A stretch of DNA of 57,862 nt from NCBI GenBank assembly GCA_011523545.1, contig WTGN01000069.1:1-57862 (forward strand), in the 5' to 3' direction. Both the position numbers and the translations under genes were made by a program. Position 1 is the first letter of the stretch. Every line of letters begins with the position of its first letter. This document shows, piece after piece, positions 16,658 through 24,980 of the stretch. Source of the stretch: Chloroflexota bacterium. Its GTDB lineage: Bacteria > Chloroflexota > Anaerolineae > Aggregatilineales > Phototrophicaceae. The notes below the pieces were generated by a model that saw only the letters and a program-made list of their open reading frames with translations, made no database searches and was not told the DNA's origin.

Positions 16658-17746
16658 ATGCCCCTTAGCGAAAAGCACGACGACACCAAGACTTATGACG
16701 ATATACTCAACGCCGGCCCGCCGCTCAATCAATTGGCCAAGGCGTTTGTGACGCCCACCGAGCTCTTCTTCGTGCGCAACCACAGCCAGATCCCGCATTT
16801 GCAACTCGACAGCTACCGCTTGCGCGTGCGCGGGCTGGTCTCGCAGGAGTTGTCGCTGAGCCTGGCTGACATCAAGAAGAACTATGAGCGCCACAGCTTG
16901 ATCGCAACGCTGCAATGTGCGGGCAACCGGCGCAAGGAACTGGTCAGCTACAAGCCGATCGACGACGGCCTGGCCTGGGGCATTGAGGCGATTGGCACGG
17001 CAGAATGGACGGGCGTGCGCCTGGGCGACATTCTCACCTCAGCCGGCATCAGCTGCGCGGAAGCGGCTCATGTGGCCTTCCTCGGGCTGGACACGCTCAT
17101 GCGCGATGGCCAGCGCGAAGCCTTCGGCAGCTCCATCCCGCTGGAAAAAGCGCTCGATTACGAAGTCCTGCTCGCTTATGAAATGAATGGCGAAGACCTG
17201 CCGCTGGCGCATGGCTGCCCGCTGCGCGTCATCGTGCCGGGTTATATCGGCGCGCGCAGCGTCAAATGGCTCAGCGAGATCAGCGTCCAGGCGGAACCGT
17301 CCGATAACCATTTTCAGCAGGTCGGCTACAAGCTCTTCCCGCCCCATATCAATATGTACAATGTCGATTATCATGAGGGCATGCAACTGACCAAGCTGCC
17401 GGTCAACTCGGTCATCGTGCGCCCGGAAGATCGCAGCCTGCTGCCGGCGGGGAAAGTCGAAGTCGAGGGCTACGCCATGAGCGACGGCGAGCACGAGATC
17501 ACCTGGGTGACGGTGTCGCCCGATGGCGGGCACAGCTGGCAGCGCGCCGAATTCCTCAATGAACCGCAGCTCTGGACCTGGCAGCTCTGGCGTGCCGAGT
17601 TTGACCTGCCGCAGGGACAGCATGAAATCGTCGTGCGCGCCTGGGACAGCGCCGCGAACAGTCAGCCGGAGACCATCGCCAGCGTCTGGAATTTCAAGGG
17701 CTATGTGAATAATGCTTGGCATCGCGTTAAGATTACGTTGAAGTAG
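16658..17746 (+). CDS. Sulfite-oxidase-like molybdopterin oxidoreductase
   Basis: 362 residues. Molybdopterin domain with the Mo-coordinating cysteine Cys87 in LQCAGNRR, followed by the C-terminal Ig-like dimerisation domain (from about residue 245). No haem b5 domain, and no Tat or Sec signal at the N-terminus, so it probably stays in the cytoplasm, unlike many bacterial sulfite dehydrogenases. AAGGAG lies ten bases before the ATG at 16658. The electron acceptor and substrate (sulfite or another oxo-acceptor) are not shown by context. Confidence 0.85.
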   Translation: MPLSEKHDDTKTYDDILNAGPPLNQLAKAFVTPTELFFVRNHSQIPHLQLDSYRLRVRGLVSQELSLSLADIKKNYERHSLIATLQCAGNRRKELVSYKPIDDGLAWGIEAIGTAEWTGVRLGDILTSAGISCAEAAHVAFLGLDTLMRDGQREAFGSSIPLEKALDYEVLLAYEMNGEDLPLAHGCPLRVIVPGYIGARSVKWLSEISVQAEPSDNHFQQVGYKLFPPHINMYNVDYHEGMQLTKLPVNSVIVRPEDRSLLPAGKVEVEGYAMSDGEHEITWVTVSPDGGHSWQRAEFLNEPQLWTWQLWRAEFDLPQGQHEIVVRAWDSAANSQPETIASVWNFKGYVNNAWHRVKITLK

Positions 17747-17751
17747 CTATA

Positions 17752-17781
17752 GGCGCCAGTCTTGGCACCACGTTTGGCGCC
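17752..17781. promoter_or_regulatory. Inverted repeat GGCGCCA/TGGCGCC over the -35/-10 spacer
   Basis: GGCGCCA at 17752-17758 and TGGCGCC at 17775-17781, 16 bases apart. The right arm lies between the -35 and -10 of the next promoter, so it may be an operator for the small gene/AIPR pair. A terminator for the upstream gene is less likely because no T-tract follows. Confidence 0.45.
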
Positions 17782-17789
17782 GCTATCAT
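17762..17789 (+). promoter_or_regulatory. Promoter of the 17822/AIPR gene pair
   Basis: TTGGCA, 16-base spacer, TATCAT. Expected start near 17796, about 26 bases before the ATG at 17822. Confidence 0.6.
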
Positions 17790-17821
17790 GGGCATCCAAT
17801 GACCCGTGATGGAGGTGCGAC

Positions 17822-18058
17822 ATGCAAGACAGCGCTTGGCGTCTACTATTGGATTTGAACGATTTTGAACACTATCATGCGCGGCAGTGCTACCGGATGT
17901 ACGGTTATGAGGATATCATTCATATCCTTGCGCCGATAAGAAATCGATCCAGATTCGTCATCCTAGAAACAAATGAGGAATATGAGTACACTTTCTGGGA
18001 CGGGCAGTCTTGGTACGACGAGTTCAAAGACCGGAAAGACTTTGAAGACGATGACTAA
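17822..18058 (+). CDS. Small acidic protein of unknown function next to AIPR gene
   Basis: 78 residues, rich in Asp/Glu and aromatic residues, ending in a strongly acidic tail (DRKDFEDDD). I do not recognise a family. The GGAGG ribosome site seven bases before the ATG and its own promoter argue that it is expressed. It precedes the AIPR gene by 53 bases on the same strand and is similarly AT-rich, so the two probably form a transferred module, with this protein a possible regulator or inhibitor (inference only). Confidence 0.6.
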   Translation: MQDSAWRLLLDLNDFEHYHARQCYRMYGYEDIIHILAPIRNRSRFVILETNEEYEYTFWDGQSWYDEFKDRKDFEDDD

Positions 18059-18111
18059 ACCATCATGCCGTAATACAGTCACGAGCTAACAACAACCAAG
18101 GATCGCAAGAA

Positions 18112-19872
18112 ATGTCGCCAAAACACGACATAGTAACGCTTCAGCAAATAATCGAGAGGTTTCACCGGGAGCGGTTTCCCGACATGAAACCAGATCGATA
18201 CTTCGAGCATTTCGTTGCCGAGCAGATACTCAAGGAGCGCGATCTGTCGGATGCGCAACTGCTTGCTGGCAACACAGGCGGACCGGATGAAGGCGGAATC
18301 GATGCGCTTCACTTGTTTGTAAATGGTGATCATATTGATGACACCAATATCGAGAAATATAAAAATATGCAAGAGGGCGTAATTATAGACCTGCATCTGA
18401 TCCAGGCGAAGGACAAGAGCCGTATTGAGACTGGGGTAATCAACACCTTTTCGGCGACTGCGGAGGATTTGCTGAATCCTAGCAAAGATATGACCTCCGT
18501 AACGAGACAGTACAACTCAGGCGTAATCCAGGTCTTTCAGTGGTTCTGGGATATCTACCATGCAGTCAGCCACACTTCCCCCACAATCAACGTGATTTTC
18601 TCGTATTCCACCAGAGCCGGCAGTCCTACGAAGAAGCACTTAGATAAAGCCCGTCAACTCGAGAAGAAGGTCACGCGCCAACTTAGTGGTTGCAGCTGCA
18701 AGTTTCAATTCCTTGGCGCTACCGAATTGCTGGACTTATCCCGAGCGAAACCGCCGCAAGTATTTGAACTCATTGCGGCTGAGCCTCCATTGGCCGCAGA
18801 TGAAGAAGGCAATAGCTATTTGGCGCTAGTGCAATTGGACAAATACTATGACTTCATTACCTCGGATGAGGGTGTTTTGCATTGGCGTTTATTTGAGGCT
18901 AACGTCAGGGACTGGCAAGGCAATAACAAGGTCAACAATCAGATTCAGGAGTCGCTGAGAAAAAGGGATGAAAAAACTGATTTCTGGTGGCTCAACAACG
19001 GCATAACAGTACTGGTTAAGTCGGTCATTTCTAAAGGCAAGACGCTTCAACTTGAAAACCCTGAGATTGTAAATGGATTACAGACAACCCGCGCAATTTG
19101 GCGTCATTTTAGAGAACTGCCTGACGGAACTGCCGATGAAAGGCGGTTGCTTACTAGAATCATTGACGTGGGTGAAGGCAACGAAAATCGCGAGACAATT
19201 ATCCGCGCAACCAATAGTCAGACGGCGGTACCGACTTATGCTCTGCGCTCCCTTGACCGGGTACATCGCAACATTGAAGAATACTTCTTGGCGCAAAAGG
19301 ACAGTCCGCTCTATTACGACCGCAGAAAGAACTATTACAAGAATCAGGACAAGCCCTCCAAGAGCATCATAGACTTGAGGACCTTAGCACAGGCCATAAT
19401 CGCAACTGGTTTGGGCAAGCCTGATGATGCCAAAGGCAGACCTTCGGACTACTTAGGCGCGGAGGACGACGACAAGTATCGCGCGGTATTTGATGATGAC
19501 ACCAGTCCGGCGTTCTATTTCTTCTGTGCTAGATTCTACAAACGAATCGATGAATTGCTAAAGCACGATTCAATTGACGACAAGTACGAACAGTCGCAGC
19601 GGAGTTCTGTCCGATTCCACATAATGACGCACGTGATTTCGCGACACATGACGCTCGCGCCGTCCCAACTTCCTAAAGCCATCAACAGTATCGCCGAACT
19701 GAATGTAGAGAGCATCGACGAGAATCTCATACTTTCTAGCATTTCACGCGTTCTTAAACTTTTGGACAAGTTTCGCCAAGAGCAAGAGAGCGCTCGCATG
19801 AAGTGGAGTGAATTTGAATATGTATTCTTTGAAGACCTGAATGGTCTGGTGGCGCAACAGAAATCCCAATGA
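18112..19872 (+). CDS. AIPR-family (abortive phage infection) protein
   Basis: 586 residues. The central AIPR domain is recognisable by LFEANVRDWQGNNKVNNQI, FWWLNNGI (291-298) and the IVNGLQTT motif. The N-terminal ~150 residues look like a restriction-endonuclease-type fold: GGID (61-64) followed by DLHLIQAK (93-100), compatible with a D...QxK variant of PD-(D/E)xK. Members are linked to phage abortive infection and restriction systems, so a defence nuclease is inferred. The gene is visibly AT-rich and lies between parts of a split transporter, indicating transfer. Its TGA overlaps the ATG of the permease downstream (ATGA). Confidence 0.85.
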   Translation: MSPKHDIVTLQQIIERFHRERFPDMKPDRYFEHFVAEQILKERDLSDAQLLAGNTGGPDEGGIDALHLFVNGDHIDDTNIEKYKNMQEGVIIDLHLIQAKDKSRIETGVINTFSATAEDLLNPSKDMTSVTRQYNSGVIQVFQWFWDIYHAVSHTSPTINVIFSYSTRAGSPTKKHLDKARQLEKKVTRQLSGCSCKFQFLGATELLDLSRAKPPQVFELIAAEPPLAADEEGNSYLALVQLDKYYDFITSDEGVLHWRLFEANVRDWQGNNKVNNQIQESLRKRDEKTDFWWLNNGITVLVKSVISKGKTLQLENPEIVNGLQTTRAIWRHFRELPDGTADERRLLTRIIDVGEGNENRETIIRATNSQTAVPTYALRSLDRVHRNIEEYFLAQKDSPLYYDRRKNYYKNQDKPSKSIIDLRTLAQAIIATGLGKPDDAKGRPSDYLGAEDDDKYRAVFDDDTSPAFYFFCARFYKRIDELLKHDSIDDKYEQSQRSSVRFHIMTHVISRHMTLAPSQLPKAINSIAELNVESIDENLILSSISRVLKLLDKFRQEQESARMKWSEFEYVFFEDLNGLVAQQKSQ

Positions 19873-21017
19873 AACCCCCACGCGGCATTGCCATCCGAAT
19901 CGCCTTCCTCCTCCTGCCGATAGCCATCTCCCTGGCCATCGGCGCGGCGCTCGTCATCGCCGTCGGGCGGGACCCGCTCGAAGTGGTTGACGCGCTCTGG
20001 AAAGGCGCTTTCAAAGACAGCCGCAAGCTGGGCGGCGTCGTCAATTTCTGGATCCCGCTCACATTGGTCAGCATCGGCTTGGTGGTCACCTTCCGCGCGG
20101 GCTTGTGGAACATCGGCGTCGAGGGCCAGATGATGATGGGCGCGATCTTCGCCAGTTGGGGCGCGCAATACATCCTGCTGGACGAGAGCCTCTCGCCCCT
20201 GCTCAACATCGTTCTGATCGCGCTCGCAGCGGTCGGCGGGATGTTCTGGGCTTTCATTGTCGGCATCTTGAAAATCCGGCTGGGCGTCAACGAAATCTTC
20301 GGCGGCGTCGCCCTCAACGCCCTGGTCAACGTGATTTCGATCTATCTGATTTCCGGTCCCTGGCAACCGCGCATCGGCGGCTCGGCCCAAGGCACGGAGC
20401 CTTTTCCGGCGCCGGCCCTGCTGCCCGAGTTTTCCGCGCGCTTTCCCACCAATCTCTTCATGATTGCGGTTGTCATCGCCGCCTTTCTCATCGTCATGGT
20501 CATGCTCAACGCCACGCGCTGGGGCCTGAATCTCAAGGCGGTCGGCGCGAATATGCGCTCGGCGCTGCTGCTCGGCGTGGCCACGGAACGCACGTCCTTG
20601 AGCGCTTTTCTCGTCTGCGGCGCGCTGGCGGGCATCGCCGGCTCTTACCGCGTGCTCTTCACTTTCGACAACTTGCGCCCGCTGGCGTCGGGCGGCATCG
20701 GTTTCCTGGGCTTGCTGGTTGTGCTGCTGCTGAGCATCCGGCTGCTTTGGGTACCGCTGATCGCCTTCGCCTTCGCCGCGATTCTGACCGGCAGCACGAG
20801 GCTCCAAATTGCCCTCCAGCTGGATTCGTCGCTGGCTGGCGTCTTGCAGGGCATGCTCGTCTTGTTTGTGATTCTCTTTCATGGCGTGCAGGAGGTCTTC
20901 TTCCCGCAAACTCTCGACGCCAGCGCCCCCTCCCCGACGCATCAGGGAGGGGAGTTGCAAGCGTCGCGTGGAAGTCTTCCCCATCGCGATGGGGGAGATC
21001 TAGAGGGGGTAAAGTGA
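19869..21017 (+). CDS. ABC transporter permease, BMP/nucleoside (YufP-like) type
   Basis: 382 residues, eight to ten predicted helices. Family landmarks include FRAGLWNIGVEGQMMMGA, GVNEIFGGVALNALVN and NATRWGLNLKAVGAN, as in permeases of Bmp-linked nucleoside transporters. Expected partners are the permease at 21014 and the ATPase at 11199. The ATG overlaps the stop of the AIPR gene. Residues 353-382, past the last helix, are encoded by intergenic repeat DNA (palindromes at 20925-21014), an acquired tail not expected in the family. Confidence 0.88.
   Translation: MKPPRGIAIRIAFLLLPIAISLAIGAALVIAVGRDPLEVVDALWKGAFKDSRKLGGVVNFWIPLTLVSIGLVVTFRAGLWNIGVEGQMMMGAIFASWGAQYILLDESLSPLLNIVLIALAAVGGMFWAFIVGILKIRLGVNEIFGGVALNALVNVISIYLISGPWQPRIGGSAQGTEPFPAPALLPEFSARFPTNLFMIAVVIAAFLIVMVMLNATRWGLNLKAVGANMRSALLLGVATERTSLSAFLVCGALAGIAGSYRVLFTFDNLRPLASGGIGFLGLLVVLLLSIRLLWVPLIAFAFAAILTGSTRLQIALQLDSSLAGVLQGMLVLFVILFHGVQEVFFPQTLDASAPSPTHQGGELQASRGSLPHRDGGDLEGVK
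20925..21013 (+). repeat. Family B/C palindromic repeats fused to permease 3' end
   Basis: CCCCTCCCCGACGCATCAGGGAGGGG followed by an imperfect palindrome around TTCCCCATCGCGATGGGGGA and TCTAGAGGGGGT. The same layout occurs at 28919-28980. Here the repeat is translated as the tail of the upstream permease. Confidence 0.8.
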
Positions 21018-22036
21018 ACCAAGAACTGCTCAACACGCTTGGCAGCATTGTCGGAACTGCCACGCCGCTGGTGATCGCCAGCCTCGGCGAGACCATCACC
21101 GAGCGCGCCGGCGTCGTTAATTTGTCGCTGGATGGCAGCCTGGCGCTGGCGGCCGTGTTGGGCTTCGCCGCCGCCTGGACCGCGCAGGAAGCCGGCATGG
21201 TTGACCCGCCGATGCAGATCGCGCTGGGCATCGCTGTCGCTATGTTGGTGGGCGCTTTGATTGCCTTGCTGGTCGGCTTTTCCAGCATCAAGCTGCGGCG
21301 CGATCAGGTGGCGGTCGGCTTCGTGCTGACGCTGCTGGCGGCCGAGCTGGCGCGCTTCCTGGGCGCGGACTTCACGCGCATCCCCGGGCCGCAGATTACG
21401 CGCTTCAACATCCCGCTTCTCGAGCAGGTACCGATATTGGGCCCGGTGTTTTTCCAGCAGAATCTGCTCGTCTATTTCAGCTACATATTGATGTTCGGCA
21501 TCTGGTTCTGGCTCTTTCGCAGCAGCGGCGGTTTAACCCTGCGCGCCATCGGCGAACGGCCAGAAGCGGCTTATGCCCGCGGCGCCCGCGTACAGCGCCT
21601 GCGTTACTGGTACACCTTCCTGGGCGGCGCCCTGGTCGGCCTGGCTGGCGCAGCCTACTCGCTCAACGTCAAGCCCGGCTGGTCGAGCCCGCCGGCGATG
21701 CAAGGCGATGGCTGGATCGCGCTGGCCATCGTCATATTCGGCGGCTGGCACCCGTTCCGCGTCGTGCTGGGCGCTTATCTCTTCGCCGCCCTGCGCGCTG
21801 TGTCCAGCCATATTCAGACCAATGGGCTGGTCATCTTCGGCCAGGAAATCAGCTTCCCCTTCGTGCTGCTGAATGCGCTGCCCTGGCTGCTGATGATCGT
21901 GACGCTGCTAATCGTCAGCGGCGGGCTGACCGAGCGCCTGCTGGCTTATATGCCGCGCGGGGTGCAGCATCGGCTGCGCGCCTTCTTGCGCTCCGACCCG
22001 CCGAAAGCCCTCGGCACGCGCTTTGAGATGGAGTGA
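21014..22036 (+). CDS. ABC transporter permease, BMP/nucleoside (YufQ-like) type
   Basis: 340 residues, multiple helices, with the landmark ITERAGVVNLSLDG near the N-terminus and LTLRAIGERPEAAYARG in a cytoplasmic loop, as in the second permease of Bmp-type transporters. The frame is open from 20105, but the GTG at 21014 overlaps the stop of the first permease (GTGA) and matches the normal N-terminus, so it is chosen. The two permeases are translationally coupled. Likely substrate class: nucleosides or related small molecules, by family. Confidence 0.88.
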   Translation: MNQELLNTLGSIVGTATPLVIASLGETITERAGVVNLSLDGSLALAAVLGFAAAWTAQEAGMVDPPMQIALGIAVAMLVGALIALLVGFSSIKLRRDQVAVGFVLTLLAAELARFLGADFTRIPGPQITRFNIPLLEQVPILGPVFFQQNLLVYFSYILMFGIWFWLFRSSGGLTLRAIGERPEAAYARGARVQRLRYWYTFLGGALVGLAGAAYSLNVKPGWSSPPAMQGDGWIALAIVIFGGWHPFRVVLGAYLFAALRAVSSHIQTNGLVIFGQEISFPFVLLNALPWLLMIVTLLIVSGGLTERLLAYMPRGVQHRLRAFLRSDPPKALGTRFEME

Positions 22037-22057
22037 GACACGCCCGACACGGTTTTA

Positions 22058-22096
22058 CCCCATCCCCGGCCCTTTCCCAGTGAACTAGGGAAGGGT
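22058..22096 (-). repeat. Family B element, inverted
   Basis: CCCCATCCCCGGCCCTTTCCC then GAACTAGGGAAGGG; the G-rich strand is minus. Downstream of the permease operon. Confidence 0.7.
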
Positions 22097-22173
22097 GACT
22101 AAAAAGCGAGATCGGAGAATTCGCCTGTAATGTTCAGATCGCCGCCGCTATTCCTCGTTCATGGCGAAGGCGC

Positions 22174-22241
22174 TCCCCCTTCCCTAGCTGGCTGGGTCAC
22201 GTAGACATAGACCTTCGGGAAAGGGGGTTGGGGGGATGGGG
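22174..22241 (+). repeat. Family B G-rich element in Nudix leader
   Basis: CCCCCTTCCCTAGCTGGCTGGG arm, then GGGAAAGGGGGTTGGGGGG and ATGGGG: four G-tracts on the coding strand, ending 17 bases before the Nudix start. Confidence 0.8.
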
Positions 22242-22258
22242 TCGAATTTACCATCGGA

Positions 22259-22723
22259 ATGCATGACGATATGGCCAAACGACGCAAGAAACGCCGCATC
22301 AGACCGCTCGCGCTTTGCGTCTTCCGGCGCGAGGACAAGATCTTCGTCGCGCGCGGTTACGACTCGCACAAGGACGAGACCTTCTATCGCCCGATAGGCG
22401 GGCGCATCGAATTCGGCGAACGCGGCCGCGACGCGGTTCTGCGCGAAGTCAGGGAAGAAATCGACGCCGAAGTCGTCGACCTCGTTTATCTCGGCGCGCT
22501 GGAAAACATCTTCACTTACGAAGGCAAGCCGCATCACGAAATCATTTTGATTTATGACGGCCGCTTCAGCGACCCGGTCTTGAATCTTGACGAGACCACC
22601 GTGCTGGGCCGGGATGATGGCGATGTTCTCTACGAAGGCAGTTGGAAGAGGCTCGCCTGCTTCCGCGAGGCGGGCGCGCCGCCGCTGTATCCGGAGGGCT
22701 TGCTCAACTTGCTCGGCGCATAG
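22259..22723 (+). CDS. Nudix hydrolase
   Basis: 154 residues. Nudix box with G48, E54, R62-E63 and E66-E67 (GGRIEFGE...REVREEI), which coordinates divalent metal for hydrolysis of a nucleoside-diphosphate-linked substrate. Very basic N-terminus (MAKRRKKRRIR). The tail SWKRLACFREAGAPPLYPEGL is common in small Nudix proteins of the ADP-ribose/NUDT type. ATG 22259 or 22271 are both possible. Substrate not predictable. Confidence 0.85.
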   Translation: MHDDMAKRRKKRRIRPLALCVFRREDKIFVARGYDSHKDETFYRPIGGRIEFGERGRDAVLREVREEIDAEVVDLVYLGALENIFTYEGKPHHEIILIYDGRFSDPVLNLDETTVLGRDDGDVLYEGSWKRLACFREAGAPPLYPEGLLNLLGA

Positions 22724-22803
22724 CGGCCGCGGACAATCGCTGTCGGGCCGCCCCCAGGCATCTGCGCGCGCTTCCCGACCGCTGGCAAATCTTGACCATC
22801 GCC

Positions 22804-22812
22804 TGATATAAT
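22804..22812 (+). promoter_or_regulatory. Extended -10 promoter upstream of PAP2-like gene
   Basis: TGATATAAT, a perfect TGnTATAAT extended -10 element, 32 bases before the ATG at 22845. Confidence 0.55.
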
Positions 22813-22844
22813 GATTGCCAAGAATCGCTTAGCGAGACCCATTT

Positions 22845-23486
22845 ATGGACATCCGTCTGCCGCTGCCGGCCGCGCTCCGCCATCGAGTGGAGTCAGAAGA
22901 ATATCTCTGGGCATATTTCGCGTCGCACCTGCTCAGCCCGCCGGTGGTCTGGGCAATTTGGGTCTTTGCGATCGCCTGGATGAGCCGCGCCGACAGCCCG
23001 GAGGACCTGCAATTCGCGCTGTTGTTCGCCTTCGCCGTCTGCGCCGCGCCCATACTCTTCGTCTCGCTGATGGTGCGCAACGGCCGCATCGGCGACTTGC
23101 ACATGCGCGAAAGCCGCGAGCGTTACATCCCGTACACTATCGCCATCATCGGCTCGATGTGCTGCCTTGCCCTGTTTCCGCGCATCGGGGCCGGGCCGAT
23201 ACTGCATGTGCTGACGCTCGTCACGATCGTCGAATTGGCGGTCATGCTGGTCGGCACGCTTGTCATACACATCAGTTTCCACGCCGCCGGCATGGCCAGC
23301 ATCATCTCGGCGACGGCGCTGATGTTTGGCGTGAAGCAGGGTCTGGCGTTTTTGCCGGTGCTCTTGCTTGTTGTGCTGGCGCGGCTGGTGCTGCGGCGTC
23401 ACACGGGGAGGCAGATCATGCTCGGCGTCTTGATCGGCGCCTTGACGCCCCTGGCGGTGGTCGCCATCTTGGGGGCGATCATCTAG
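22845..23486 (+). CDS. PAP2-like integral membrane protein
   Basis: 213 residues, about six hydrophobic helices. A conserved-looking cytoplasmic patch (DLHMRESRERYIPY), SFHAAGMA and ARLVLRRHTGRQI resemble the three PAP2 phosphatase motifs (KxxxxxxRP, SGH, SRx5HxxxD), though each is imperfect: the third motif ends in Gln instead of Asp. Probable role in lipid-phosphate or isoprenoid-phosphate turnover, but catalytic competence is uncertain. Convergent with the WD40 gene. Confidence 0.6.
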   Translation: MDIRLPLPAALRHRVESEEYLWAYFASHLLSPPVVWAIWVFAIAWMSRADSPEDLQFALLFAFAVCAAPILFVSLMVRNGRIGDLHMRESRERYIPYTIAIIGSMCCLALFPRIGAGPILHVLTLVTIVELAVMLVGTLVIHISFHAAGMASIISATALMFGVKQGLAFLPVLLLVVLARLVLRRHTGRQIMLGVLIGALTPLAVVAILGAII

Positions 23487-23493
23487 CCCGTCC

Positions 23494-24549
23494 TCAAGCA
23501 GGCCAGACGCGCGCCGTGCCATCCCAGGACCAGGACAAGATTCGCGTTGCATCGCCGTTCCAGGCCGCCCCGCTGACAAGATTGCGGTGCCGGAAGCGCC
23601 GCGGCATCTCATCGCCGTCCCAAAGATAGAGATAGATGTGCGACCAAGACAGCACCCGCGACTTGACCTCGTCCCACAGCGCGCCGATCACCCAGTCATC
23701 GTGGCGGTAGACGCGCTGCGAACTGGCGCCGTCGACGGACCATATATGCACGGTGTCATCGCCGGCCCAGGACATCACCATGGATTCATCGCCCGACCAG
23801 ATCGCCCGCTTGACGAAACTGCGGTGACGGATGCCGCTGATAGCCCGGCCGCGCACGCTTGCTCCATCCGTTTCGTAGACCTGAACGGCGCCGTTGGTGA
23901 ACCAGGCGAGCAGACGCCTTTCATCCGCGCTCCAGTCGAGGCCGAGCAGCATGGTCCGCTGCGGCAGTGAATAACCGTAATCTTCACCGGTTTCTAAGTC
24001 CCAGACGTGGATCTGCCCGGCTTCGGTCCAGGCGCGCGCCTTTGTCTCATCGCTGCTCCAGGCGGCGCCGCCGATCTCGCCTGTCAGTGTGAAGCGCCTG
24101 ACTGTCGAGCCCTCCGCCAGCGACAGGACCGCGCCCTCGCCTTCGCGCGTGAAGACCAGGGCCTGCGTTTCAGCCGCATTCAACTCCAGCGCGACCGGGA
24201 CGCCAGTCAGTTTCCAACTGTGTATCGGCGCGCCGTCCACCGCACTGGTCAAGAGCAGCAGGCCGGTTTCATCGGCGGAGAGGATGGCCGCGCCATCCCC
24301 CACCCAGAGCGCATGGGTGGCCGCGTTCCCGTCTTCGTTATAGGTCAGCAGGCGCTCGCCATCTTCGGCCGACCAGACATGGATGGCGCCGGCGCCTTCC
24401 GCCGTCAAAATGCGCGTTTCATCGGTATTCCAGGCCGCCGTTCGCACGCTGCTCCCGTGCTCAAGCGTCAGTTCAGCGTCAGTTGTTTGGGCTGAAGTCG
24501 CGATGACCAAGGGGAAAAGAAGCGCCAGAAGCGCATATACGCGAAGCAT
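23494..24549 (-). CDS. Secreted WD40-type beta-propeller protein
   Basis: About 351 residues. Signal peptide (LRVYALLALLFPLVIATSAQ) followed by seven or so repeats of about 42 residues, each with an AAWxxDExxxLxW-like strand (VRTAAWNTDETRIL, LGLDWSADERRLL, KRAIWSGDESMVM, SGAAWNGDATRIL) and frequent IHVW/ARVW endings. The start at 24549 is chosen because AGGAAA lies just upstream; the frame itself opens at 24582. Predicted extracellular scaffold with no enzyme motif. Confidence 0.8.
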   Translation of the reverse strand: MLRVYALLALLFPLVIATSAQTTDAELTLEHGSSVRTAAWNTDETRILTAEGAGAIHVWSAEDGERLLTYNEDGNAATHALWVGDGAAILSADETGLLLLTSAVDGAPIHSWKLTGVPVALELNAAETQALVFTREGEGAVLSLAEGSTVRRFTLTGEIGGAAWSSDETKARAWTEAGQIHVWDLETGEDYGYSLPQRTMLLGLDWSADERRLLAWFTNGAVQVYETDGASVRGRAISGIRHRSFVKRAIWSGDESMVMSWAGDDTVHIWSVDGASSQRVYRHDDWVIGALWDEVKSRVLSWSHIYLYLWDGDEMPRRFRHRNLVSGAAWNGDATRILSWSWDGTARVWPA

Positions 24550-24685
24550 TGTGATTTCCTGTGTGTTATGGTCGGGATACATGCGCCAAGCTTAGCACAG
24601 AATTCTTAAATTCTAATGACAAGCTCTGCGCGAGGCGGCTGGCAAGGTAAAGAATCTAGTCCTCAAGTGTTCAGCGTGCATGAAC

Positions 24686-24706
24686 GGGCGACCAGGTTGA
24701 TCGCCC
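24686..24706 (-). repeat. Family A hairpin repeat with one wobble
   Basis: GGGCGACCA / TGATCGCCC then CTAC. On the family-oriented (minus) strand the single non-Watson-Crick position is a U-G wobble. The 24550-24980 gap holds this and two further family A copies, and no supportable gene. Confidence 0.7.
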
Positions 24707-24840
24707 CTACATGGCTTGTCCGGTACTGGTTGGATCGCTTCTGTGTCCTTGAAATGCAGTTGTTTGCCTACGCTTAACGACAGCCCCTCGTGAGTCACAA
24801 CTCGGCTCACACAGTGTTTTGACCACGCAAGAAAGGAGTC

Positions 24841-24870
24841 TGTAGGGACGTTTCGCCGGAAAGCCCGTGC
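24841..24870 (+). repeat. Degenerate family A repeat
   Basis: CTGTAGGGACGTTTCGCCGGAAAGCCCG fragment: outer TGTAGGG present, stem decayed. Confidence 0.5.
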
Positions 24871-24890
24871 TTGCGATAGTGCGTGCTTTA

Positions 24891-24910
24891 GGGCGAGACA
24901 AGTCTCGCCC
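24891..24910 (-). repeat. Family A hairpin repeat, core GAGAC
   Basis: Perfect 9-bp stem GGGCGAGAC / GTCTCGCCC with a 2-base loop, then CTAC. Confidence 0.85.
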
Positions 24911-24980
24911 CTACGGCCCCGAAATTGACAGCCACTTAGTTGCTACGACTTGGTATCGGACAAGCCCTACAGGGTCAAAC

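Noticed and set aside
19536..20984. 482-codon open frame on the minus strand opposite the AIPR end and a permease
   Set aside because: Composition is dominated by Arg, Gln, Asp and Ala with no fold pattern, it lacks a ribosome site and lies antisense to two well-supported genes.
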